NCBI GenBank assembly: GCA_036380925.1
Contig: DASVDW010000030.1
Coordinates: 1 to 5,829, forward strand
Source: JAICLV01 sp036380925
GTDB taxonomy: Bacteria > Actinomycetota > Actinomycetes > Acidothermales > Acidothermaceae
Length of the DNA stretch: 5,829 nucleotides
Direction of reading: 5' to 3'
Part shown: piece after piece, positions 1 to 5,363 of the stretch
Layout: each line of letters opens with the position of its first letter
How positions within the stretch are numbered: position 1 is the stretch's first letter
The notes under the pieces: generated by a model
The model's input: only the letters and a program-made list of their open reading frames with translations
What the model was told of the DNA's origin: nothing
The model's database searches: none
Translations under genes and position numbers: made by a program

Positions 1-1498
1 GCGGCCACACCGCCGGCCAACCACCGATCGGCGTGCGGCAGATCGCGACCGGCTGGCCCTGCTCCTCGTTGTCGACGTCGACCCCGTTGTCGAGGTGACC
101 GACGACCTGGCAGGAGTCGAACAAGGCCGCGGCGCGCCCGAGCTGGCCGCCGACAAACACCGCGACGGTGGCGGACGCCGGCGGGGTGGCTTGCGCGTAC
201 AGCTGATTTTGCCCGCTGAAGACGGCGGGCAGCCGGAGGGCGGGGCCGTAGCGATCGACCGCGCCGGCTTCGCCGTAGTTGCTGGTGATGATGACCGCGT
301 TCGCGCGGTCTGCGGCCGGCAGCGCCTGGTACGCGTCGGCGACCTGCCGCACGTAGGTCGGCCAGCCGACCGTGTCGCGGGCGGCTTGATTCACGCCGGG
401 GATTGGCGTGTGGCCGAGCGACCCGACCGGCACGAGCGGCAGCCCGAGCACCAAGCTGACCGCCGCGTTGATCGCCACGCACGTCACGACGAGGCGAGTG
501 CGCCACCCGCGCATCCACTCGGCCGCCGCCACGCAACCGATCGCGAACATCACCGCGAGCAAGCCGAACGGGTAATAGAACTGCGAGCCCATGATGAAGA
601 CGAGGACGAGCAGCGCCGGGAACGCCGCCGCCACGAACCGCACGCTGCGCCACTCCGGACGGCGAAACAAGCCGACGAGCCCGGCGACCCAGATCGGCAC
701 CAGCGGCGGACCCAGCAGGATCAGCAGGAACGGCCACATCAACACGTGCACGTCGCCGGCGTTGTTTTCGGCGAGCGCCCGGCCCATCGCGAGCTGCGGC
801 CAATGATTCATCGCCTGATAGATGACGTTGGGCGCGCCGATGAACAGCGCCAACCCGGCCGCGCCGACAACCCAGCGTGAGAACAGCAAACGGCGCGGGC
901 CGACCAACAGCACGCCGACCAGCAGGGCGGCGAGCAGCACGGCCACCAGCAGCTTGTTGTACATGCTGACCCCGACGACCGCTCCGGCCGCTAACCACCA
1001 CTGGGGTTGCCGCCGCAGTTGCGCTCGCGCGATGAACAGCACGATCGCCGGCCACACCGGCAAATCCACGGTCGCGGTCAGCAAGACGTGGCCCATGATG
1101 ATCGGGATCGCGGCAAAGCTGTACGCCCAGGCGCACAGCGCTTGGGCGCGTCGTCCACCACCGAATTCGCGGGTCAGCAGCACCAGCACGTAGGCGGACA
1201 GCATGGTGGCCAACGTCGCCGGAATTCGGATCGCCCACGGGTGATCGCTGAGGTGCGTGAACAGCCGGACGAGCAGCGGTGTGAGCGGGGGCTCGTCGAC
1301 GTAGCCCCAACCCGGCTTGAGCATGCGGAAATACAGCTCGTCGCGGTGATAGCCGTAACCGTTGCTGAAGACGCTCAGCACAATGCCGAGCGCGATCAAC
1401 GCGGCGTACACCGGACCTCGCGCCAACGGCTGAAGCGGACGCGACCGGGCGGTTCCCCACCTGCGCGGCGCGACGCGCAGCGAGGCGGCGTCGGTCAC
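1..1498 (-). CDS. GT39/PMT_2-family membrane glycosyltransferase (C-terminus cut by window edge)
   Basis: The minus strand reads open for 499 codons from a GTG at 1498 to the left edge. Near the N-terminus, HRDELYF (residues 51-57) and GYVDEPPL (65-72) form the conserved first extracytoplasmic loop of ArnT/PMT_2-type transferases, with the acidic pair D53-E54. Many hydrophobic segments follow, about ten or more. Further family motifs are YNKLL (180-184), PNVIYQ (223-228), GSQFYYPFG (304-312), SNYGEAGA (406-413) and FSGQN (427-431). Such enzymes move a sugar from a polyprenyl-phosphate donor to an acceptor outside the membrane; neither donor nor acceptor can be read from the sequence. Family members run to roughly 500 residues, so only a few codons should be missing. 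The GTG at 1498 is the first possible start after an in-frame TAG near 1606, but it has no clear Shine-Dalgarno site. A GTG at 1411 with GAGG four bases upstream is an alternative and would drop the basic cytoplasmic tail. It is divergent from gcdH. Confidence 0.88.
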   Translation of the reverse strand, partial: MTDAASLRVAPRRWGTARSRPLQPLARGPVYAALIALGIVLSVFSNGYGYHRDELYFRMLKPGWGYVDEPPLTPLLVRLFTHLSDHPWAIRIPATLATMLSAYVLVLLTREFGGGRRAQALCAWAYSFAAIPIIMGHVLLTATVDLPVWPAIVLFIARAQLRRQPQWWLAAGAVVGVSMYNKLLVAVLLAALLVGVLLVGPRRLLFSRWVVGAAGLALFIGAPNVIYQAMNHWPQLAMGRALAENNAGDVHVLMWPFLLILLGPPLVPIWVAGLVGLFRRPEWRSVRFVAAAFPALLVLVFIMGSQFYYPFGLLAVMFAIGCVAAAEWMRGWRTRLVVTCVAINAAVSLVLGLPLVPVGSLGHTPIPGVNQAARDTVGWPTYVRQVADAYQALPAADRANAVIITSNYGEAGAVDRYGPALRLPAVFSGQNQLYAQATPPASATVAVFVGGQLGRAAALFDSCQVVGHLDNGVDVDNEEQGQPVAICRTPIGGWPAVWP

Positions 1499-1615
1499 GG
1501 GAGGCTCGAAGACGACGTCGCGCGCGGTCGGCCGGTCGACTCGCGCGGCACCAGCGAAGGCATGACGCGAACTCTGCGCGAAGAGGCTCGCGACAGCAAC
1601 CCACTACTCCGAGGG

Positions 1616-1649
1616 CTCGGGCGGCCCTGGGCGCCTGAACTAGCCCGAG
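1616..1649. repeat. Inverted repeat with 7-bp arms
   Basis: CTCGGGC at 1616-1622 and GCCCGAG at 1643-1649 are perfect reverse complements separated by 20 bases. It could be an operator or a weak transcript hairpin in the divergent promoter region. In DNA this GC-rich, 7-bp arms arise by chance easily, so function is only a possibility. Confidence 0.3.
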
Positions 1650-1767
1650 GACAGCTCTGTGGAGGCGCCTTCGGACCCGCCAGCCTCCTTAACGTGATCA
1701 ACTCGAGGCGGGCAGTTCGGCGAGGCGGCGGCGCAGGAACGGTCGAGAATGGTTGCGCGCCGCGCGT

Positions 1768-1773
1768 GAGGAG
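1768..1773 (+). promoter_or_regulatory. Shine-Dalgarno site of gcdH
   Basis: GAGGAG lies five bases upstream of the ATG at 1779. This fixes the gcdH start and matches the expected N-terminus, a short polar stretch before the first acyl-CoA dehydrogenase helix. Confidence 0.75.
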
Positions 1774-1778
1774 CCACG

Positions 1779-2957
1779 ATGAGCGATTCTCGGGTCCGAC
1801 CAGACGACCTGCTTGGGCTCGATGATCTGTTGTCGGACGACGAACGCGCCGTTCGCTCCGCGGCCCGCGACTTCACGAAGCGCGCGATCGTCCCGCACAT
1901 CGGCGAGTGGTTCGAGGTCGGCGCCATCCCTGGCATCCCCGACCTCGCGCGCGAACTCGGCCGGCTTGGCGCTCTCGGCATGCACCTGCGCGGCTACGGC
2001 TGCGCCGGGCTCAGCGCGGTCGACTACGGCCTCACTTGCGCGGAGCTGGAAGCCGGCGACTCCGCGATCCGGTCGTTCGTGTCGGTGCAGGGGTCGCTCG
2101 CGATGTACGCGATCTGGCGCTACGGCAGCGAGGAGCACAAGCAGGAGTGGCTGCCGGCGATGGCCGCCGGCGAGGCGATCGGCTGCTTCGGACTCACCGA
2201 GCCCGACCACGGCTCCGACCCTGGTTCGATGCGCACCACAGCCACCCGCGCTGGCTCCGACTGGGTGCTCAACGGCCGTAAAGCGTGGATCACGAACGGC
2301 TCCGTCGCCGACGTGGCGATCGTGTGGGCGCGCACCGACGAAGGCATTCGAGGTTTCGTCGTGCCGACGTCGACGCCCGGCTTCTCCGCGCCGGAGATCA
2401 AACGGAAACTGTCGCTGCGCGCGTCGGTCACCAGCGAACTCGTGCTCGATGGCGCGCGCCTCCCGTCGTCCGCTGAGCTGCCTTTCGCACGAGGGTTGTC
2501 GGCCCCGTTGTCCTGTCTGAACGAGGCGCGTTACGGCATCGTGTGGGGCTCGATGGGGGCGGCCCGCACCGCGTATGAGACCGCGCTCGAGTACGCGAAG
2601 GCGCGCACCCAGTTCGGCAAGCCGATCGCCGGATTTCAACTCACCCAAGCCAAGCTGGTCGACATGGCGGTCGAGCTCAACAAGGGCTTGTTGCTCGCGC
2701 TTCATCTCGGACGACGCAAGGACGCGGGGACGTTGGCGCCGGAGCAGGTGAGCTTTGGGAAGCTGAACAACACGCGCGCTGCACTGGAGATCTGCCGCGT
2801 CGCCCGGGGTGTGCTCGGCGCGAACGGGATCTCGCTGGAGTTCCCCGTCATCCGGCACATGGCGAACCTCGAGTCGGTGCTGACGTACGAGGGAACGGTT
2901 GAGATGCACACGCTCGTGCTCGGGCAGGCGTTGACCGGCCAGGCGGCCTTTCGGTGA
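1779..2957 (+). CDS. gcdH: Glutaryl-CoA dehydrogenase (acyl-CoA dehydrogenase family)
   Basis: This 392-residue protein is a full-length FAD-dependent acyl-CoA dehydrogenase. It oxidises and decarboxylates glutaryl-CoA to crotonyl-CoA and CO2 in lysine and tryptophan degradation, passing electrons to an electron-transfer flavoprotein in the cytosol. The glutaryl-specific features are visible. AIRSFVSVQ (residues 96-104) supplies R98 and S102, matching the human Arg94 and Ser98 that hold the substrate carboxylate. CFGLTEPDHGSD (136-147) is the flavin/substrate signature. NEARYGIVWG, further on, is typical of glutaryl-CoA dehydrogenases. TYEGT holds the catalytic base at E371, matching human Glu370. 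The ALTGQAAF tail matches the family C-terminus. The ATG has a clear Shine-Dalgarno site. The stop overlaps the GTG of the next gene as GTGA, so the two are co-transcribed and probably translationally coupled. No glutarate CoA-transferase or electron-transfer flavoprotein gene lies in the window. The main alternative is a related acyl-CoA dehydrogenase of different chain preference, which the conserved Arg/Ser pair makes less likely. Confidence 0.9.
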   Translation: MSDSRVRPDDLLGLDDLLSDDERAVRSAARDFTKRAIVPHIGEWFEVGAIPGIPDLARELGRLGALGMHLRGYGCAGLSAVDYGLTCAELEAGDSAIRSFVSVQGSLAMYAIWRYGSEEHKQEWLPAMAAGEAIGCFGLTEPDHGSDPGSMRTTATRAGSDWVLNGRKAWITNGSVADVAIVWARTDEGIRGFVVPTSTPGFSAPEIKRKLSLRASVTSELVLDGARLPSSAELPFARGLSAPLSCLNEARYGIVWGSMGAARTAYETALEYAKARTQFGKPIAGFQLTQAKLVDMAVELNKGLLLALHLGRRKDAGTLAPEQVSFGKLNNTRAALEICRVARGVLGANGISLEFPVIRHMANLESVLTYEGTVEMHTLVLGQALTGQAAFR

Positions 2958-3658
2958 GCCGGTGGCGGCTTGTCGCGGCGGCAGCCTGCGCCGTGGCGCT
3001 GGGTGGCTGCCAGTCGGCGCAATCGCAGTCGCTGCCGACCCAACCGGCGGCGATGGCGAGCGCGGAGCTGTCGTCGACCCCGTCGTCGTCCGCGTCGTCG
3101 ATCGCGCGGGCGTTGCTCGCGACGCTCGCGGTGAAGGGACGCGCGCCGATGACCGGGTATTCGCGGGCCCAGTTCGGTCCTCCGTGGCCGACGGTTGACG
3201 GCTGCGACGCCCGCAACGAGGTGCTGCGACGCGACCTCAGCGAGGTCGTCTTGCGCGACGGATGCGTCGTGCTGTCGGGGACTTTGGTGAGCCCATATCG
3301 GGCCACGACGATTCATTTCGTCCGTGGGCCGCATTCGGCCGACGTGCAGATCGACCACGTCGTCGCGTTGGGCGACGCCTGGCAGACCGGCGCGCAGCAA
3401 TGGTCGGCGCAGCAGCGGGTGATGTTCGCCAACGACCCCGGCGAGTTGCTCGCCGTCGACGCCCGCAGCAACGAGCAAAAGGGCGACGCCGACGCGGCGA
3501 GCTGGCTGCCGTCAAACAAAGCCTTTCGGTGCGCGTATGTCGCGACGCAGGTCAAGGTGAAGGCGAAATACCGACTGTGGGTGACGAAAGCGGAGCACGA
3601 CGCGATGGCGCGGGTGCTTTCGAAGTGCGGTAGCCAGCGCTCGGCGGGAAGGCGCTAG
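2954..3658 (+). CDS. Putative secreted lipoprotein HNH nuclease (DUF1524/GmrSD C-terminal type)
   Basis: This 234-residue protein opens with a lipoprotein signal peptide: basic SRWR, a hydrophobic stretch (residues 6-16), and the lipobox LGGC with the acylated cysteine at C19. A Ser/Ala/Pro-rich linker (about 20-50) would tether the domain to the membrane. The rest matches the extracellular HNH nuclease family common in actinobacteria: DGCDARNEVLRRDL (82-95), GCVVLSGTL (103-111), the catalytic VQIDHVVALGDAW (131-143, with H135), FANDPGELLAVD (158-169) and RSNEQKGDADAASWLP (171-186, with N173). The WL/NK and AYVATQVKVKAKY block follows to the C-terminus. Such enzymes are predicted to cut DNA or RNA outside the membrane, perhaps for nutrient scavenging or competition; the substrate cannot be read from sequence. 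Cysteine pairs (C84/C104 and C193/C228) could form disulfides, which suits an exported protein. There is no separate Shine-Dalgarno site. The GTG start overlaps the gcdH stop by four bases, pointing to translational coupling. The stop shares a CTAG with the convergent oxidoreductase gene. Confidence 0.85.
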   Translation: MSRWRLVAAAACAVALGGCQSAQSQSLPTQPAAMASAELSSTPSSSASSIARALLATLAVKGRAPMTGYSRAQFGPPWPTVDGCDARNEVLRRDLSEVVLRDGCVVLSGTLVSPYRATTIHFVRGPHSADVQIDHVVALGDAWQTGAQQWSAQQRVMFANDPGELLAVDARSNEQKGDADAASWLPSNKAFRCAYVATQVKVKAKYRLWVTKAEHDAMARVLSKCGSQRSAGRR

Positions 3659-3662
3659 CGCC
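3651..3662. repeat. 12-bp palindrome over two convergent stop codons
   Basis: GGCGCTAGCGCC is a perfect palindrome. Its central CTAG holds the TAG stop of the nuclease gene (3656-3658) and, on the other strand, the TAG stop of the oxidoreductase gene (3657-3655). As RNA it could fold as a four-bp stem with a CTAG loop. A wider pairing of TCGGCG (3641-3646) with CGCCGA (3659-3664) is also possible. No T-run follows on either strand, so a two-way terminator is only a weak guess. Confidence 0.5.
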
Positions 3663-4488
3663 GAAGCAACTCGCCAAGTGACGTCGCCGGATGGCCGGTG
3701 ATGCTGGGGATCGCGCCGCTCACGCCGTCGAACTCGCCGGCCGCGATCGCCGTGTAGGTGCTGACCCACGCGTCGACCTGCCATCGCGGCGCGTTGAACT
3801 TTGCGCGCGACGCATACGCCTCATCGATCGTCTCGTGGTGGAAACGCACCTCGCGGCCCAACGCCGACGACGCGACGGCCGCGATTTCGGTCATGGTCAA
3901 GGCTGCTGGCCCGGTCAGGTCGTAACTCGCGTTGAGATGCGCGTCGGGGTGCGTCAGCACGGCCGCCGCGACGTCCGCGATGTCGTCTTGCGCGACGACC
4001 GCGGCCCGGCCGTCGCCCGCGGGTCCGCGGATCACTCCCTCGTCGTCCATCATCATTGGCACGAAATCGGCGTAGAGGTTGTCGCGCAGGAAGGTGAATG
4101 ACATGCCGCTGGAGCGGATGTGCTCCTCGGTCGCCCAGTGGTCGCGCGCGAGGGTGAAGGTCGCGTCAGGGCTCGCGCCGAAGAACGACGTGTAGACCAG
4201 GTGACGCACGCCCGTCGCGCGGGCCGCGTCGACGAATGCGAGGTGTCGGTCGACGCGATCGACACTCTCGCTCGCGGAGACCATGAAGACGACGTCGATG
4301 CCGTGGAGCGCTTTCCGCACGGCGCCGGCGTCGCCGTAGTCGGCAGTCGCGACGTCGCTGCCGGCGAGCTGCGGCGCGCGGCTCGGGTCGCGGACGACCA
4401 ACCGCTGCGCCACACCAGCTGCGGCGAGGCGACTCACGACTCGACGACCAAGACGTCCCGTGGCGCCGGTCACGGCGATGGGTGGCAC
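3655..4488 (-). CDS. NmrA/QorB-like NAD(P)-binding oxidoreductase (atypical SDR)
   Basis: With the GTG at 4488 as start this is a 277-residue protein, the usual size for quinone-oxidoreductase-2 and NmrA-like atypical short-chain dehydrogenases. The Rossmann signature TGATGRLG (residues 7-14) follows directly after the start. RDPSRAPQL (33-41) after the second strand contains arginines that usually favour NADP(H). VVFMVSASES (66-75) closes the nucleotide fold. HLVYTSFFGASPD (96-108), HWATEEHIRSSG (117-128) and FTFLRDNLY (131-139) match the QorB/NmrA pattern of H-x-x-TE, SG and LR-x-x-x-Y. The family either reduces quinones or similar compounds or senses NADP redox state; the substrate here is unknown. 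An upstream ATG at 4548 would add 20 residues without homologous character and run into the neighbouring gene, so I reject it. It converges with the nuclease gene and diverges from the spermidine-synthase-like gene across 40 bp. Confidence 0.85.
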   Translation of the reverse strand: MPPIAVTGATGRLGRRVVSRLAAAGVAQRLVVRDPSRAPQLAGSDVATADYGDAGAVRKALHGIDVVFMVSASESVDRVDRHLAFVDAARATGVRHLVYTSFFGASPDATFTLARDHWATEEHIRSSGMSFTFLRDNLYADFVPMMMDDEGVIRGPAGDGRAAVVAQDDIADVAAAVLTHPDAHLNASYDLTGPAALTMTEIAAVASSALGREVRFHHETIDEAYASRAKFNAPRWQVDAWVSTYTAIAAGEFDGVSGAIPSITGHPATSLGELLRR

Positions 4489-4495
4489 AGTCGAA

Positions 4496-4501
4496 ACCCT
4501 A
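4496..4501 (-). promoter_or_regulatory. Putative -10 hexamer for a leaderless oxidoreductase transcript
   Basis: On the minus strand TAGGGT (4501-4496) fits the TAnnnT -10 consensus of actinobacteria and ends seven bases before the GTG at 4488. Transcription would then start on or next to the start codon, giving a leaderless mRNA. The AGGG within it could instead act as a Shine-Dalgarno site eight bases from the GTG. Sequence alone does not separate the two readings. Confidence 0.4.
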
Positions 4502-4515
4502 ATGGCCGACGAACT

Positions 4516-4522
4516 GAAGGAG
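4516..4522 (+). promoter_or_regulatory. Shine-Dalgarno site deciding the start of the spermidine-synthase-like gene
   Basis: GAAGGAG lies six bases upstream of the in-frame GTG at 4529. Neither the upstream ATG at 4502 nor the one at 4460 has a comparable site; the latter also lies inside the opposing gene. This favours GTG 4529 as the true start. Confidence 0.7.
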
Positions 4523-4528
4523 TGTCGG

Positions 4529-5170
4529 GTGGACGACGCGCCCATCATCGTCGCGCGGCGGCAAACGCCACGCGGCGAGTTGGTGCTGCGGCGCCGCGGC
4601 GAGATTCACGAGATCGTCAGCAACGGCGTTTTCTTGATGGACACGTCGTCCGGTGAGTCGGAGCGGTTGCTGGCGCGCGTCGCGGTGGCGAACGGCGCTC
4701 GGCGGGTGCTGATCGGCGGCCTCGGCGTCGGATTCACGCTCGCCGAGGCGTTGGCGGCGCCCGGCGTCGAGTCGGTCACGGTGGTGGAGGTCGAAGACGT
4801 CGTCGTCCGCTGGAACCGAGGGCCGCTCGCGGCGGTCAACGGTCGCGCGCTGGACGATCCACGGGTGCGGGTCGTGGTCGACGACCTGCGGTCATGGTTG
4901 GCCACCTGCGACGAGACGTTCGACGCGATTTGCTTGGACGTCGACAACGGCCCGGACTGGACGGTGACCGAGTCGAACCGCTCGCTGTACGACGTTGACG
5001 CCCTGCGGGTGCTGAAGAATTGCCTCGGCCCAGGCGGACGGCTGGCGGTGTGGAGCGCCGCGGCGTCGGCCAGCTTCGCCGCGCGGTTGCGGTCGGTGTT
5101 CGCTGACGTCCAGACATACGAATGTCCGGCGGCCAACGGTCCGCCGGACGTTGTGTGGGTCGCTGTTTAG
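4529..5170 (+). CDS. Spermidine-synthase-like Rossmann-fold protein (short form)
   Basis: From GTG 4529 this is a 213-residue protein with the class I methyltransferase/spermidine synthase fold. IGGLGVGFTLAEAL (residues 62-75) is the glycine-rich nucleoside-binding loop. VTVVEVEDVVVRWN (83-96) carries the acidic E87 that usually binds the ribose hydroxyls. DDPRVRVVVDDLRSWL (109-124) and FDAICLDVDNGPDW (131-144) follow, the latter matching the region where spermidine synthases carry their catalytic aspartate. SLYDVDALRVLKNCLGPGGRLAVWSA (152-177) matches the strands after the active site. True spermidine synthases move an aminopropyl group from decarboxylated S-adenosylmethionine to putrescine and are usually near 280 residues with an N-terminal beta domain. 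Here only about 60 residues precede the glycine loop, and the loop is GGLGVG in place of the usual GGGDG. The substrate is therefore uncertain, and an uncharacterised methyl- or aminopropyltransferase is as likely. A perfect GAAGGAG site supports this start over the ATG at 4502. Confidence 0.78.
   Translation: MDDAPIIVARRQTPRGELVLRRRGEIHEIVSNGVFLMDTSSGESERLLARVAVANGARRVLIGGLGVGFTLAEALAAPGVESVTVVEVEDVVVRWNRGPLAAVNGRALDDPRVRVVVDDLRSWLATCDETFDAICLDVDNGPDWTVTESNRSLYDVDALRVLKNCLGPGGRLAVWSAAASASFAARLRSVFADVQTYECPAANGPPDVVWVAV
5121..5152 (+). terminator. Strong hairpin inside the 3' end of the spermidine-synthase-like gene
   Basis: GTCCGGCGG (5124-5132) pairs perfectly with CCGCCGGAC (5141-5149) across an eight-base loop. 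The stem extends outward through one T-G wobble and two A-T pairs to 12 bp (5121-5152). It ends 18 bases before the TAG completes. The following bases are T/G-rich but have no continuous T-run. It could be a terminator or a 3'-end stabiliser, or simply GC-rich coding sequence; its perfect core makes it worth listing. Confidence 0.4.
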
Positions 5171-5186
5171 CGGGCGGCGAGGCCCG
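5171..5186 (+). terminator. Second small hairpin directly after the stop
   Basis: CGGGC (5171-5175) and GCCCG (5182-5186) form a five-bp GC stem with a six-base loop, beginning on the base after the TAG stop. A further five-bp arm pair, GCGAC/GTCGC, lies just downstream at 5191-5201. Neither is followed by a T-run. Together with the preceding hairpin they may end transcription of the plus-strand gene. Confidence 0.3.
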
Positions 5187-5363
5187 GCGCGCGACAGTCG
5201 CAACCTCCCCTTTCGCGCTGCGCCCCTCCTGCGCCAGACCAGCACCTGCCCGAGCACCCTCCCGAGAACCTCGCAACGCCCCCACTCCGCGCGTTGTTCG
5301 ACAGGAGTCTTTCCCGCATTTCCTAACGGGGTCATCGCTTCTTGGTTAAGTCGGCTGCAAGCT
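5171..5363. other. Convergent intergenic region, C-rich on the plus strand
   Basis: These 193 bases separate two convergent genes. Open frames crossing it have no family resemblance and run into the antisense of the coiled-coil gene, so I call no gene. The middle (about 5200-5285) is rich in C-tracts on the plus strand, unlike the flanking coding DNA. On the minus strand the tracts GGGGG (5283-5279), GGG (5263-5261), GGG (5259-5257) and GGG (5251-5249) could form an imperfect G-quadruplex with one long loop. I see no tRNA or known small RNA. Confidence 0.5.

Larger units (their letters stand above)
1499..1778. promoter_or_regulatory. Divergent intergenic region between the glycosyltransferase and gcdH
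   Basis: These 280 bases lie between two divergent genes and should hold both promoters. I see no convincing -35/-10 pair. A TAACGT hexamer at 1690-1695 fits the actinobacterial TAnnnT -10 pattern on the plus strand, and GAGAAT at 1745-1750 matches four of six positions of TATAAT, but neither has a good -35 partner. An inverted repeat, CTCGGGC (1616-1622) and GCCCGAG (1643-1649), lies near the middle. On the minus strand an AAGGAGG (1692-1686) matches the ideal Shine-Dalgarno sequence but no start codon follows within 5-10 bases. No gene is supported here. Confidence 0.5.

Noticed and set aside
95..880. Plus-strand open frame of 261 codons
   Set aside because: It is antisense to the glycosyltransferase, which shows conserved motifs throughout. 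The product is Arg/His/Asp-rich low-complexity sequence typical of a shadow frame in high-GC DNA.
1686..1692. Perfect AAGGAGG on the minus strand as a ribosome site
   Set aside because: No ATG, GTG or TTG follows within the useful spacing, so it is probably chance or part of another element.
1007..1825. Plus-strand open frame of 272 codons across the glycosyltransferase start and the intergenic region
   Set aside because: It overlaps two well-supported genes in other frames, has Arg/Gln/His-rich composition and no recognisable domain.
1698..2909. Minus-strand open frame of 403 codons opposite gcdH
   Set aside because: gcdH is clear on the plus strand with catalytic residues in place. The antisense product is Arg/His-rich with no family character.
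4460..4528. Upstream ATG starts (4460 and 4502) for the spermidine-synthase-like gene
   Set aside because: The first lies inside the opposing oxidoreductase gene and neither has a good ribosome site. GTG 4529 has GAAGGAG at ideal spacing.
4489..4548. Upstream ATG start at 4548 for the oxidoreductase
   Set aside because: It would add 20 Ser/Arg-rich residues and overlap the divergent gene. The Rossmann motif should begin a few residues after the start, as it does from GTG 4488.
5171..5363. Possible tRNA or small RNA in the convergent gap
   Set aside because: I looked on both strands for a T-loop, acceptor pairing, and tmRNA, SRP or RNase P signatures and found none.
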